Assembly: GCF_041080675.1 (NCBI RefSeq)
Contig: NZ_CP163520.1
Location: 1,116,001-1,180,000, forward strand
Direction of reading: 5' to 3'
Length of the DNA stretch: 64,000 nucleotides
Source of the DNA: Streptomyces sp. cg36
Lineage (GTDB): Bacteria > Actinomycetota > Actinomycetes > Streptomycetales > Streptomycetaceae
A program made the translations under genes and the position numbers. Shown piece by piece: positions 16,647-25,171 of the stretch. The notes beneath the pieces are model-generated. The model was not told the origin of the DNA. It saw nothing but the letters and a program-made list of their open reading frames with translations, and did not search any database. How positions within the stretch are numbered: the first letter of the stretch is position 1; every line of letters starts with the position of its first letter.

Positions 16647-16877
16647 ATGATCCGCGCAGTGGCCTTCGACATCGGCGAGACACTCGTCCGTGACGACCGC
16701 TACTGTGCGGCGTGGGCGGACTGGCTCGGGGTCCCACTTCACACCGTTGCCGCCCTGGTCGGCGCTGTCGTCGCTCAAGGCCGGGACAACGCGGACGCGC
16801 TCAAACCAGGCCGAGCAGCGGGGCGGGAGGCGTCCGCCCAGTCACATCACTCCACCCCCCTCCCCCGCCCCCCATAA
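16647..16877 (+). pseudogene. HAD-family hydrolase, N-terminal fragment
   Basis: The first about 52 residues are a good HAD start: MIRAVAFDIGETLVRDD, with the nucleophile motif DxGET (normally DxGxT), then WADWLGVPLHTVAALVGAVV and QGRDNADALKPG. After about 16809 the frame becomes PGRAAGREASAQSHHSTPL, which matches nothing in the fold. Intact HADs of this kind are about 220 residues with further motifs (a Lys motif and a GDxxxxD motif), all missing here. The 3' part appears to have been deleted and replaced by the end of the convergent CGNR gene. Very probably not functional. Confidence 0.7.
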
Positions 16878-17437
16878 TGCCGAGCCGCCCGAACCCGGTT
16901 CCCGCAGCGGTCCGAGCACCAGCGGCGGGCCGCGTGGGCTCGGATGAACAGGCGGGTGCAGCCCTGGGCCCCGCACGCCGAGAGTTTGGTGGCCGACTCG
17001 CCGGTCAGCAACTCCGCACCGTCCTCCGCCAGTTGCGTCAGCACCGCCTCCATCCGCGTCCCCGACCGCTCCCGTACCGCCAGTCGCGGGCCCTCCGCGC
17101 TCCACGTCAGTTCGCGTACGCCCGGTGCCGCAGCCAGCGCCTCGTTGACGCACTTCAGGGACCGGTCATCAGGGCCTTCGCCCGCGATGTGCGCGCTGAA
17201 GACCGCCCTCACGGCCTCACGCAGCATGCGGAGGCGCCGCAGTTCCGCCTGGGTCACCTTCCCCGCCCCACCGAACCCGCGTTCTCGTAGCCACCGGCCC
17301 GCCGCCACCCCGTCCGGCAGGCCCTCGTACGGCCCGCCCGGCAGTGCGTACTCCGTGTTGACCAGCGCCAGCGAGTCGTGTTCGGCCTCGCCCGGGGCGG
17401 GGCCCTGTGGTGTGGGGAGTCGTTCGGCAGCGTCCAT
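16847..17437 (-). CDS. CGNR zinc-finger (DUF1470 type) putative regulator
   Basis: 196 residues. The N-terminal helical stress-induced domain ends before SATKLSACGAQGCTRLFI, and the CGNR finger is complete: CGAQGCTRLFIRAHAARRWC then SDRCGNRVRAARHY. The four cysteines form a zinc site in a family of predicted DNA-binding regulators. ATG 17437 is used; GTG 17446 could be a near-leaderless start. It is divergent from an MFS exporter at 17569, the common arrangement for this family, so it probably represses that gene. Confidence 0.88.
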   Translation of the reverse strand: MDAAERLPTPQGPAPGEAEHDSLALVNTEYALPGGPYEGLPDGVAAGRWLRERGFGGAGKVTQAELRRLRMLREAVRAVFSAHIAGEGPDDRSLKCVNEALAAAPGVRELTWSAEGPRLAVRERSGTRMEAVLTQLAEDGAELLTGESATKLSACGAQGCTRLFIRAHAARRWCSDRCGNRVRAARHYGGRGRGVE

Positions 17438-17487
17438 GCTCCTCACGGTATCAGTTGAGATTTACCGTGAGCCGACGTACCGTCACG

Positions 17488-17530
17488 CCGTTGATATGTA
17501 ACGGAAAACCAACACCTTCTCCGTTAGGAG
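17488..17530. promoter_or_regulatory. Inverted repeats in the CGNR/MFS divergent promoter region
   Basis: CCGTT-GATATGT-AACGG (17488-17504) and CTCC-GTTA-GGAG (17519-17530) are both perfect inverted repeats in the 131-base gap between the divergent starts; the region is AT-richer than its surroundings. Either could be the operator read by the CGNR protein; the second also overlaps a ribosome site for GTG 17542. Confidence 0.5.
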
Positions 17531-17568
17531 CGTCGTTCGCCGTGCGAGTATCCACCCAGGAACCACCC

Positions 17569-18828
17569 ATGACACCTACCGACAAGCACCTCAACGTCCG
17601 CTTCCTCGCGCTCGCCATCGGCATGTTCGCCATCGGCACCGACAGCTTCGTGGTGGCCGGCATCCTGCCCGGCGTCGCCGACGACTTGGACGTCGACGTC
17701 CCCACCAGCGCCCAACTCATCAGCGCCTACGCCCTGGCGTACGCGATCCTGTCGCCACTCGTGGCCTCGGTCGCCGGCCGGGCGTCGCGCAAGGCACTGC
17801 TCCTCGGCGGGCTTGCCGTCTTCGTCGCGGGCAACATCGGCACCGGCCTCGCCCCCACCTTCGAGACGGCCATGGCCTTCCGCGTCGTCGCGGCGCTCGG
17901 CGGCGCCATGTTCACCCCGACCGCCGCGGGCGCCGTCGTCGCCCTCGCCGGACCCGAGCGGCGCGCGACCGCCCTCTCCGTCCTCTTCGGCGGCCTCAGC
18001 GCCGCCACCGCCCTCGGCTCGCCCATCGGCACCGCCATCAGCGGCATCGCCGACTGGCGCGGCACCATGATGTTCGTGGCCGCCGTCGGCGCGCTCGCCG
18101 CGGTCGCCGTCCTCGTCGGACTGCCCGCCGTCCCGCGCCCACCCGCCGTACCGTTCAAGCAGCGGCTCTCCCCGCTCACCGACGCGCGGATCACCCTCAC
18201 CCTGCTCCTGCTGCTCATCTCGTACAGCGGTCTCTTCGTCCTCTACACCTACGTCAGCCAGGTCTTCCGACCGGCCACCCACGGCGACGGCACCACCCTC
18301 GCGTGGTTGCTGTTCGCCTGGGGCGGCGCCGCCGTGGCGGGCAACCTGTCCGCCGGGCGGCTCACCGACGCGTTCGGCAACCGCGTCGTCATCAACACCG
18401 CGGGCGTCACCGCCGTCCTCGTCTTCCTCACCACCCCTTGGACCAGCCGTCACCTCGTGACGGCCTTCGTCGCCGTCGTGGTGTGGGGTGCGTGCGGCTG
18501 GGCCATGCTCGTACCGATCCAGCACCGGCTCGTCGGCGTGAACCCCGCCGCCTCCCAGCTCTCGATCTCGCTGAGCTCCTCCGCCAACTACATCGGCGTA
18601 TCGCTCGCACCGATCATCGGCGGCTTTCTGCTCGACGACGTGGTCTCCGTGAACCGTCTCGGCCTCCCGGCAGCCGCCGTCATCGCCACCGGCCTGCTCG
18701 TCGGCGAGCTGGGCCACCGGCTGATCCGGCGCGGTACGGGGACCACGACCGCCCGGACCACCAGTGATCCCCGCCCGGCCGACGCCCCCTCCTCAGCCGT
18801 GGGCCGCTCCGCCGCCCGGCGCACCTGA
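17569..18828 (+). CDS. MFS transporter, DHA1 family (Cml-like)
   Basis: 419 residues with about 12 transmembrane helices. Family landmarks are RFLALAIGMFAIGTDSFVVAGILPGVA in helix 1, LAYAILSPLVASVAGRASRKALL (helix 2 and motif A), and FRVVAALGGAMFTPTAAGAVV. This is a proton-driven exporter of small hydrophobic molecules, of the type that gives chloramphenicol or arabinose efflux. AGGA lies 7 bases before ATG 17569; GTG 17542 is a second possible start behind TAGGAG. Divergent from its likely regulator, the CGNR protein. Confidence 0.9.
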   Translation: MTPTDKHLNVRFLALAIGMFAIGTDSFVVAGILPGVADDLDVDVPTSAQLISAYALAYAILSPLVASVAGRASRKALLLGGLAVFVAGNIGTGLAPTFETAMAFRVVAALGGAMFTPTAAGAVVALAGPERRATALSVLFGGLSAATALGSPIGTAISGIADWRGTMMFVAAVGALAAVAVLVGLPAVPRPPAVPFKQRLSPLTDARITLTLLLLLISYSGLFVLYTYVSQVFRPATHGDGTTLAWLLFAWGGAAVAGNLSAGRLTDAFGNRVVINTAGVTAVLVFLTTPWTSRHLVTAFVAVVVWGACGWAMLVPIQHRLVGVNPAASQLSISLSSSANYIGVSLAPIIGGFLLDDVVSVNRLGLPAAAVIATGLLVGELGHRLIRRGTGTTTARTTSDPRPADAPSSAVGRSAARRT

Positions 18829-18844
18829 CCCGCCGGAACGGGTC
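18827..18844. terminator. Short hairpin between convergent genes
   Basis: GACCCG (18827-18832), 6-base loop, CGGGTC (18839-18844), immediately overlapping the MFS stop codon and 12 bases before the end of the convergent lipoprotein gene. Small but perfectly placed. Confidence 0.45.
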
Positions 18845-18856
18845 GCCCCGCCCGCC

Positions 18857-19480
18857 TCAAGCCGTCGGGCTCGCCGAAGGCGACGGCGCCCCGGACCGCC
18901 GCTGCGGCAGCAGCGCCTTGCACACCTCGTACGCCTGCGCCGACTTGGGGTCCGACGTGTTGAAGCCGCGTCGGCCGCCCCCCGCCCCCGGGGACGCCGA
19001 CGGCAGCACCACTCCGTGATCCTTCAGGCAGCTCGTGAACGCCTTCATCGCCGTACTGTCGGCTCCACCGCCGCGGCCGTTGAACTGCGGGCGCAGGCTC
19101 GCGCACGCCTGGGCCGCCTGCTGCCGGGCGGGGTCGGCTGACGCCCCGCCCCCGAAGCCGCCGAAGCCCCCTCCACCCGGGCGCCGCGTGCCATCGCTGG
19201 GGCGGCCCGCGCCCTTCGGGCGTCCGCTGCCGCTCGGCCGGGGTGCCGGCGTCACGCCGTGCTGCGCCAGGCACTGGCGGTACGCGTCCATCCCCTTCCC
19301 CCCGGCCGAAGCGGACGCGGAGGCGGAAGCTCCCGGCTTCGCGTCCGCGCTGGTCGCGGCCGTCGACGATGAGCACGCCGCGAGCAGCAGCCCGCACGCC
19401 GTCACGGCCCCGGCGGACACCGCGGCCCGCACGAGGATGGCGGCGCGTGCGGTCGCGGGCCGGCTCTTGGTCCAGGTCAT
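18857..19480 (-). CDS. Secreted lipoprotein, cysteine-containing, low complexity
   Basis: 207 residues. The signal peptide ends in a clear lipobox, CGLLLAACSSS. The mature part is glycine/serine/proline-rich with three short conserved elements, MDAYRQCLAQHGV, QACASLRPQFNG and AMKAFTSCLKDHGVVLPSAS, each with a Cys in an amphipathic helix. GAGGAG lies 9 bases before ATG. It is divergent from the MacA/MacB-like export operon and probably a lipoprotein partner or target of it. No enzymatic motif. Confidence 0.75.
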   Translation of the reverse strand: MTWTKSRPATARAAILVRAAVSAGAVTACGLLLAACSSSTAATSADAKPGASASASASAGGKGMDAYRQCLAQHGVTPAPRPSGSGRPKGAGRPSDGTRRPGGGGFGGFGGGASADPARQQAAQACASLRPQFNGRGGGADSTAMKAFTSCLKDHGVVLPSASPGAGGGRRGFNTSDPKSAQAYEVCKALLPQRRSGAPSPSASPTA

Positions 19481-19520
19481 GTCCGGTGTCTCCTCGGTGC
19501 TGCGGGCTCGGTGGGGCAGG

Positions 19521-19644
19521 GTTGGTACGGCGGGCTGGATACGGCGAGGTCGGTACGGCTTGCTTCGCAGGGCGGCATCGGTACGGCGAGGTCGGTACAG
19601 CGGGCTTGGTACGTCAGGCTTGGTACGACGTGCCGGGTACGGCG
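19521..19644. repeat. Degenerate GGTACGGCG repeat region
   Basis: About ten imperfect copies of (C/T)GGTACGGCG(A/G)G lie between the divergent lipoprotein and export operon. A 17-base stretch, TACGGCGAGGTCGGTAC, is identical at 19540-19556 and 19582-19598. Spacing is irregular, so it is not a CRISPR array; function unknown. Confidence 0.65.
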
Positions 19645-19792
19645 GGGTGCGCGCGACCGGCGTCGCGGGGTGGGGCTTGGTGCGCCGGGGGCTGACGACG
19701 GTCCCCTTCGAGTGCGTACACCCCCCGACCGGGAACACCCCCGACGCGACCCATGACTGAACCGCACCCGCATGGGCGCTTCCGGGGGAAAA

Positions 19793-19931
19793 CCTGGGAG
19801 TTCCCTGAACGTCCCACCCCACACGGGGCCCCCGGAGCACCAGTGGCGGCCCGTTGCGCCACCTCGTACCCGTAATGCGAGGTTTCTCCGGCCCTCGCAC
19901 TCCCAGGAAACTCCAAGGAATCTCCCAGGCG
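19793..19931. promoter_or_regulatory. CTCCCAGGAA direct repeats upstream of the export operon
   Basis: CTCCCAGGAA (19900), CTCCAAGGAA (19911) and CTCCCAGGCG (19922) are spaced exactly 11 bases apart, as expected for an OmpR-family tandem site; a single inverted copy, CCTGGGAG, is at 19793-19800. The block ends 33 bases before the macA-like start. The response regulator encoded at 24421 in the same operon is the natural candidate to bind. Confidence 0.6.
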
Positions 19932-19963
19932 TTCCTCAGTGCGAGCCGCCAGGATCCGCCGTC

Positions 19964-21340
19964 ATGAAGGTGCTCCCACGACAGCGCAAAGCCGTCCTGA
20001 TCAACTCGGTGCTCGGTGTCGCCGTCCTGGCGGGCGCCGGTGGCGCCTACTCGGCGGTGACCAGCCACAGCGACAGTTCCGCGCGGGCCGACGCCAGGAC
20101 CGTCACGGTCGCCAAGGGCACGGTCCTCGCCACCGTGTCCGGCTCCGGTTCGCTGTCCTCGCCGAGCGACGCCGGGGTGAACTTCACCACCGGCGGCAAG
20201 CTCACCCAGGTCAACGTCAAACCGGGCGACAAGGTCAGCCGCGGCCAACTCCTCGGCAAGGTGGACGCGACCGCCGCCAAGGAGACCCTCGCCCAGGACG
20301 AGGCGTCGCTGACGGCGGCCCAGGCCAACCTCACCAAGGTGCAGGAAGGCCAGCCGAGCACGAGCACCGGATCCGGCTCCGGGTCGGGCGGCTCCTCCTC
20401 GCGCGGCTCCGCCAACACCGCGCCCACCCCCACCCCCTCTCCCACCGTCGACCCCGCCCAGCTCGCGCAGGCCGAGGCGCAGCTCACCCAGGCCCAGAAC
20501 GCCGTGGACGCGGCGCAGCGCGCGGTCGACGGCACCACCCTCCGCGCCCCCGTGGCCGGGACCGTCGCGTCCGTGTCCGCCAAGACCGGAGACACCGTCT
20601 CCGGAACCGGCGGCAACAGCACGGCCGGCGGGAGCGGCGGCGGGTCCGCGAGCGGCTCCAACTCAGGCTCCACCAGCTCCGGTTCCTCCTCCGCGCTCTC
20701 CGGCTTCGTCGTCCTCACCAACCCCTCCGGCATGCAGGTCACCGCGAACTTCTCCGAGGCCGACGCACTCAAGCTGAAGCCCGGCCAGGCCGCCACCGTC
20801 ACGCTCAACGCCGAGTCGGGCACGGTCCTGAACGCCAAGGTCCTGTCGGTCAGTTCACTGCCCGTCAGCAGCGGATCGGGCTCCGGCGGAGGCGGCGGGG
20901 GCGGCAACAGCTCCGGCAGCGCCGTCCAGTACGCGGCCACCCTCACCATCACCAGTCCCACCTCGAACCTGCGTACGGGACTGAGCGCGAGCATCCAGGT
21001 CGTCACCGGCGAGGCGTCCGGTGCCCTGTCGGTGCCGACCGCCGCCGTCAGCGGCACCGGCGCCAACCGCACGGTCACCGTGGTCAACGACGACGGCACC
21101 ACCCAGCGCACCCCGGTCACCGTCGGCCTGGAGGGCGACAGCGCCGACCAGATCCTCAGCGGTCTGAGCGAGGGCGCCAAGGTGCAGCTGGCCAGCGTGT
21201 CCGCGTCGGGCAACGGCGGCTTCCCCAGCGGTGCCTTCCCCGGCGGCTTGGGCGGCGGCGCCGGGCGCACCCGTGGCGGCGGCGCGGGCGGCGCGGGCGG
21301 TGGCTTCCGTACCGGTGGCGGCGGAGGTGGCCGCGGATGA
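19964..21340 (+). CDS. MacA-like periplasmic-adaptor (HlyD family) protein
   Basis: 458 residues, anchored by one N-terminal helix (VLINSVLGVAVLAGAGGAYSA). Then a lipoyl/barrel-sandwich half (VTVAKGTVLATVSGSGSL, GGKLTQVNVKPGDKVSRGQLLGKVD), a short coiled coil (TLAQDEASLTAAQANLTK and QLAQAEAQLTQAQNAVDAAQ) broken by a Ser/Gly/Pro linker, the second half (GTTLRAPVAGTVASVSAKTGD), a beta-barrel and membrane-proximal domain, and a glycine-rich tail. It links an ABC exporter to the cell surface. The next gene starts within its stop codon (ATGA). Exported substrate unknown. Confidence 0.9.
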   Translation: MKVLPRQRKAVLINSVLGVAVLAGAGGAYSAVTSHSDSSARADARTVTVAKGTVLATVSGSGSLSSPSDAGVNFTTGGKLTQVNVKPGDKVSRGQLLGKVDATAAKETLAQDEASLTAAQANLTKVQEGQPSTSTGSGSGSGGSSSRGSANTAPTPTPSPTVDPAQLAQAEAQLTQAQNAVDAAQRAVDGTTLRAPVAGTVASVSAKTGDTVSGTGGNSTAGGSGGGSASGSNSGSTSSGSSSALSGFVVLTNPSGMQVTANFSEADALKLKPGQAATVTLNAESGTVLNAKVLSVSSLPVSSGSGSGGGGGGGNSSGSAVQYAATLTITSPTSNLRTGLSASIQVVTGEASGALSVPTAAVSGTGANRTVTVVNDDGTTQRTPVTVGLEGDSADQILSGLSEGAKVQLASVSASGNGGFPSGAFPGGLGGGAGRTRGGGAGGAGGGFRTGGGGGGRG

Positions 21341-22263
21341 CCCCTTCCCTGAAGCCTCCCACCTGGTCGCGCGCCCTCACGGCCTTGCGCCAGTGGCCGC
21401 ACAGAGCGGCGGCCAACCTGCCCGTGCCCCTCACCGACACACGGACCGACACCGGGCCGTGGGCCCCGGCGCCCGTCATCGAGGTGCGTTCGCTGATCAA
21501 GACGTACGGGCACGGCGACGCCGCCGTGCACGCCCTCAGCGGCCCCGCCGACCCGGTGACCGGCCGGGCCCTCGGGGTCGAACTCGTCGTCGAGCAGGGC
21601 GACTTCGTCGCCGTGATGGGCAGCTCCGGCTCCGGCAAGTCGACCCTCATGAACATCCTGGGCTGCCTCGACGTACCCACCTCCGGGCGGTATCTGCTCG
21701 ACGGCATCCACGTCGGCGGCCTCGACGAGCGCCAGCTCTCGCTCGTACGCAACCGCAAGATCGGTTTCGTCTTCCAGTCGTTCAACCTCGTCCCGCGCAC
21801 CCCCGCGCTGGCACAGGTCGAACTGCCGCTGGCGTACGCGGGTGTGAAGCCCGCCGAGCGGCGCCGACGGGCCGAGGCCGCGCTGACGATGGTCGGGCTC
21901 GCCGACCGGATGGACCACCGCCCCAACGAGCTCTCCGGCGGCCAGCAGCAGCGCGTCGCCGTCGCCCGCGCCCTGGTCACCGCGCCCGCGATGCTCCTCG
22001 CCGACGAACCCACCGGCAACCTCGACAGCCACAGCACCGAAGAGGTGCTCGCCGTGGTGGACCGGCTCAACGCGGCCGGGCGCACCGTCGTGCTCATCAC
22101 CCACGAGGACGAGGTGGCCCGGCACGCCAAGCGGGTCGTGCGGCTCGTCGACGGAAGGATCGTCGAGGACGTGCGCCAGGCACCCGTGGACGGCCCGCCG
22201 CCCGCCCTGCGCGAGAACGACGCCCTGACCGGAAGCGACACCCTGGTCGGAGGCGGCCGGTGA
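21337..22263 (+). CDS. MacB-type ABC transporter ATP-binding protein
   Basis: 308 residues. Walker A is GSSGSGKST, Q-loop VFQSFNLVP, signature LSGGQQQRVAVARAL, Walker B MLLADEPTGNLD, and H-loop LITHED. About 45 extra residues precede the ABC domain. Between VHALSG and VELVVEQGDFVAVMG there is a 12-residue insert (ADPVTGRALG) not usual in LolD/MacB ATPases. Overlaps both neighbours by 4 bases (ATGA and GTGA), so the operon is tightly coupled. Confidence 0.94.
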   Translation: MTPSLKPPTWSRALTALRQWPHRAAANLPVPLTDTRTDTGPWAPAPVIEVRSLIKTYGHGDAAVHALSGPADPVTGRALGVELVVEQGDFVAVMGSSGSGKSTLMNILGCLDVPTSGRYLLDGIHVGGLDERQLSLVRNRKIGFVFQSFNLVPRTPALAQVELPLAYAGVKPAERRRRAEAALTMVGLADRMDHRPNELSGGQQQRVAVARALVTAPAMLLADEPTGNLDSHSTEEVLAVVDRLNAAGRTVVLITHEDEVARHAKRVVRLVDGRIVEDVRQAPVDGPPPALRENDALTGSDTLVGGGR

Positions 22264-23477
22264 ACCCGTTCGAGACGCTGCGCTTCGCCTTCGGCGGGCT
22301 CGCGGCGAACAAGGTGCGCTCCGCCCTGACCATGCTCGGGGTGCTGATCGGCGTGGCCGCCGTCATCGTGCTGCTCGCCGTCGGCAACGGCTCCTCGCAG
22401 GCCGTGAAGGACTCGATCGAGAAGCTCGGCACCAACGCGCTCACCGTCTCGTCCGGCGGCGGCTTCGGCGGCGCGCGCTCCTCCGGCGCCACCGCCACCA
22501 AGCCGCTCACCGTGGAGGACGCCCGGGCGCTCGCCGACCCCGCGTCCGCACCCCACGTCGAGTCCGTAGCCCCCGAGACCACCACCTCCCAGACCGCACT
22601 GTACGAGGGCACGTCGCACACGGTCAGCCAGGTCGTGGGCACCTACCCGGCGTACTTCAAGGCGTCCAACAGCAAGGTGGCCAAGGGCGACTACTTCAGC
22701 GCCGACGACGTGCTCGGCTCGCGCAAGGTGGCCGTGATCGGCTCGACGACGGCGACCGACGTGTTCGGCACGGTGGACCCCGTCGGCAAGAAGATGACGC
22801 TCGGCGGCACCCCGTTCACCGTCGTCGGGGTCCTCGCCACCAAGGGCGGCACCGGGTTCCAGGACCCGGACGACGTGGTGGTGGCGCCGCTGCCCACCGT
22901 GCAGAACGCGTTCACCGGCTTCGGCTCGATCGGCCAGATCCTCGTCGAGGCCAAGTCGGCCGACGCGACGACGCCGGCGCAGAACGAGATCACCACCGTC
23001 CTGATGAGCCGGCACGGCATCAAGGACCCGAACGCGCTCGACTTCCGGGTCAGCAGCCAGGCGTCCCTGCTCACCACCCAGGCGGACACCAACAAGACGT
23101 TCACGGTGCTGCTCGGCGCGGTGGCGGCGATCTCCCTGCTCGTCGGCGGGATCGGCATCACCAACATCATGCTGGTGACGGTGACCGAGCGGACCCGTGA
23201 GATCGGCATCCGCAAGGCGATCGGCGCACCCCGGGGCGTCATCCTCGGGCAGTTCCTGGCCGAGTCGACCCTGCTCTCGCTGATCGGCGGCGGGCTCGGC
23301 GTCGCGGCGGGGCTGATCGGCTCGCACTTCACGATCGTCGGCATCAAGCCGGTGATCATCCCCGAATCGGTCGTCGGCGCGTTCGCGATCGCCGTGGCCA
23401 TCGGGCTGTTCTTCGGCGGCTACCCGGCCAACCGGGCCGCGAGCCTGCGGCCCATCGAAGCCCTGCGGCACGAGTGA
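22260..23477 (+). CDS. MacB-type ABC transporter permease (FtsX-like)
   Basis: 405 residues starting at GTG 22260. An N-terminal helix (SALTMLGVLIGVAAVIVLLAV) is followed by a large MacB periplasmic core domain and three C-terminal FtsX helices (TVLLGAVAAISLLVGGIGITNIML, then TEREIGIRKAIGAPRGVI-like coupling region, and the last pair near 22-23.4 kb). The motif ERTREIGIRKAIGA contacts the ATPase. Together with the two genes upstream it forms an export or envelope-stress pump. Confidence 0.94.
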   Translation: MNPFETLRFAFGGLAANKVRSALTMLGVLIGVAAVIVLLAVGNGSSQAVKDSIEKLGTNALTVSSGGGFGGARSSGATATKPLTVEDARALADPASAPHVESVAPETTTSQTALYEGTSHTVSQVVGTYPAYFKASNSKVAKGDYFSADDVLGSRKVAVIGSTTATDVFGTVDPVGKKMTLGGTPFTVVGVLATKGGTGFQDPDDVVVAPLPTVQNAFTGFGSIGQILVEAKSADATTPAQNEITTVLMSRHGIKDPNALDFRVSSQASLLTTQADTNKTFTVLLGAVAAISLLVGGIGITNIMLVTVTERTREIGIRKAIGAPRGVILGQFLAESTLLSLIGGGLGVAAGLIGSHFTIVGIKPVIIPESVVGAFAIAVAIGLFFGGYPANRAASLRPIEALRHE

Positions 23478-23506
23478 ACCCCATGTACGGACAGGGAGAA
23501 ACGGAA

Positions 23507-24379
23507 ATGTTCGGCAAAGCCGAAATTTTGGAGAGCCCGGGCGCCCAGGAGGGCGGGAGTCGTGGTGGGGCGAATGGTGCTGACGGTGCTGGCGGCCCGA
23601 GTGGTGCGGGCGGTCAAGGCGGGGCGGGCGGCCCCGGCAGCCCCGGTGGCCTCACTGGCCATGGTGATCCCACTGACCCCACTGTCACTGGCAGCCCCGG
23701 CAGCCCCGGCAGCCCCGAGGACATCCTCGCCGAACCACCGGACACCCGGGACATTTCAGCCGAACTCAGTGCGCCGCCCCGGCGCCAGCTGCCCTGGCTG
23801 ACGCTGCTGCTCTCCGGCGGACTGGTGGCGGGGCTCGCGTTCACCGCGGGCGCCCTGGTCGAGAAGAACCAGAACCCGGACTCGTCGTCGGGCGGCCAGC
23901 GCGCCGCCGCGGCCGGGGCGCGCGGCGGCTCCGCGCAGGGCGGCGGGCGAACCGGATTCGGCTTCGGTTCCGGCCAGACCGGGCAAGGCGGGCAGACCGG
24001 CCAGCGTCAGGGCACGGGAACCGGCACCGGCACGGGAACCGGCACCGGCACCGGCACCGGCACCGGCACCGGACAGAACGGCCAGGGAGGCCAGCGCTCG
24101 GGCGGCGGCACCGGCCCGGGCGCGGCCGGCGGACTGACCATCGGTACCGTGAAGCTCGTCGACGGCAGCACCATCTACGTCACCGACGCCCAGGGCAACA
24201 TCGTCAAGGTCACCACGGGCGGCAGCACCCAGGTCACCGAGTCCAAGAGCGGCAAGGTGTCCGATCTGCGGCCGGGCCAGACGGTGACCGTGCGCGGCAG
24301 TCAGAATGCCTCCGGGGACGTCGCGGCGACCACCGTCACCCAGGGCGGCGCGAGCGGCTTCGGCGGTGGCCGGGGCTGA
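23507..24379 (+). CDS. Membrane protein with DUF5666-like C-terminal domain
   Basis: 290 residues. A glycine-rich N-terminus (to about 95), one transmembrane helix (LPWLTLLLSGGLVAGLAFTAGAL), a Gly-Thr repeat region and a C-terminal OB-like domain: LTIGTVKLVDGSTIYVTDA, VTTGGSTQVTESKSGKVSDL and RPGQTVTVRGSQNASGD. That domain fits the DUF5666 pattern. ATG 23507 has AGGGAG 8 bases upstream; GTG 23474 overlaps the preceding stop codon (GTGA) and would add 11 residues. It is between the exporter permease and the response regulator, so is presumed part of the envelope complex. Confidence 0.75.
   Translation: MFGKAEILESPGAQEGGSRGGANGADGAGGPSGAGGQGGAGGPGSPGGLTGHGDPTDPTVTGSPGSPGSPEDILAEPPDTRDISAELSAPPRRQLPWLTLLLSGGLVAGLAFTAGALVEKNQNPDSSSGGQRAAAAGARGGSAQGGGRTGFGFGSGQTGQGGQTGQRQGTGTGTGTGTGTGTGTGTGTGQNGQGGQRSGGGTGPGAAGGLTIGTVKLVDGSTIYVTDAQGNIVKVTTGGSTQVTESKSGKVSDLRPGQTVTVRGSQNASGDVAATTVTQGGASGFGGGRG
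24011..24070. repeat. GGCACC-type hexamer repeat encoding Gly-Thr
   Basis: Ten 6-base units (GGCACC or GGAACC/GGCACG variants) encode ten consecutive Gly-Thr dipeptides in the DUF5666-like protein. Likely a flexible stalk whose length can vary by slippage. Confidence 0.85.
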
Positions 24380-24420
24380 CCGCGCGCCCACCGCCCCACG
24401 CCGCCACGAGGAGGAACCCG

Positions 24421-25155
24421 ATGGCCCCGACGGACACGGCCACGCCCGAGGCGAGCCTGCTGGTCGTCGACGACGAGCCCAACATCAGGGAGCTGCTCTC
24501 GGCCTCCCTGCGGTTCGTCGGCTTCAAGGTCGCCTCGGCGGCCACCGGGGCCGACGCGCTCGCGGCCGTCGCCCAGGAGCGCCCCGACCTGGTGGTGCTC
24601 GATGTGATGCTGCCCGACATGACCGGCTTCGCCGTCGTACGCAGGCTCCGCGAGGAGACCGGCGGCGGGCCGGGGCCGGACCATCTGCCGGTGCTCTTCC
24701 TCACCGCCAAGGACGGCGTCGACGACAAGATCAGCGGGCTGACGGCGGGCGGCGACGACTACGTCACCAAACCGTTCAGCCTGGAGGAGCTGATCGCCCG
24801 GATCCGCGCCATCCTGCGCCGCACCGGCGGTCCCAGCGGCGACGGCCGCTTGGTGGCCGGAGACCTGGAGCTCGACCCGGTCGGCCACCAGGTGCTGCGC
24901 GCGGGGCGGCCCGTCTCGCTCTCCCCCACCGAGTTCAAACTGCTCGCCTATCTGATGGCCAACGCCGACCGAGTCGTGTCCAAGCCGCAGATCCTCGACC
25001 ATGTGTGGGCGTACGACTTCGGCGGTGACCTCAGCATCGTCGAGTCGTACATCTCCTACGTACGCCGCAAGGTCGACTCCGGCGCCGACGGCGCACCCAA
25101 GCTCATCCACACCGTGCGCGGCATCGGCTATGTGCTGCGCCGCCCGCAGTCCTGA
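24421..25155 (+). CDS. OmpR-family response regulator of the export operon
   Basis: 244 residues. Receiver: LLVVDDEPNIRELLSASLRF, acceptor in DLVVLDVMLPDMTGF, VLFLTAKDGVDDKISGL and DDYVTKPFSLEELIARI. Effector: LSPTEFKLLAYLMANADRVVSK, SIVESYISYVRRKVD and a VRGIGYVLRRP wing. All phosphorylation residues are present. Follows the DUF5666-like gene by 41 bases and precedes its kinase by 16. Likely controls the operon through the repeats at 19900-19931. The overall sequence resembles the MprA/TcrA group of actinobacteria. Confidence 0.94.
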   Translation: MAPTDTATPEASLLVVDDEPNIRELLSASLRFVGFKVASAATGADALAAVAQERPDLVVLDVMLPDMTGFAVVRRLREETGGGPGPDHLPVLFLTAKDGVDDKISGLTAGGDDYVTKPFSLEELIARIRAILRRTGGPSGDGRLVAGDLELDPVGHQVLRAGRPVSLSPTEFKLLAYLMANADRVVSKPQILDHVWAYDFGGDLSIVESYISYVRRKVDSGADGAPKLIHTVRGIGYVLRRPQS

Positions 25156-25171
25156 CCGAGGTGCCCGCCCC

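Noticed and set aside
19521..19644. Possible CRISPR array
   Set aside because: Repeats are short, degenerate and irregularly spaced, with no unique spacers and no cas genes nearby.
20047..23471. Long minus-strand frames opposite the MacAB-like operon
   Set aside because: Compositional shadows in high-GC DNA; no start signals or motifs.
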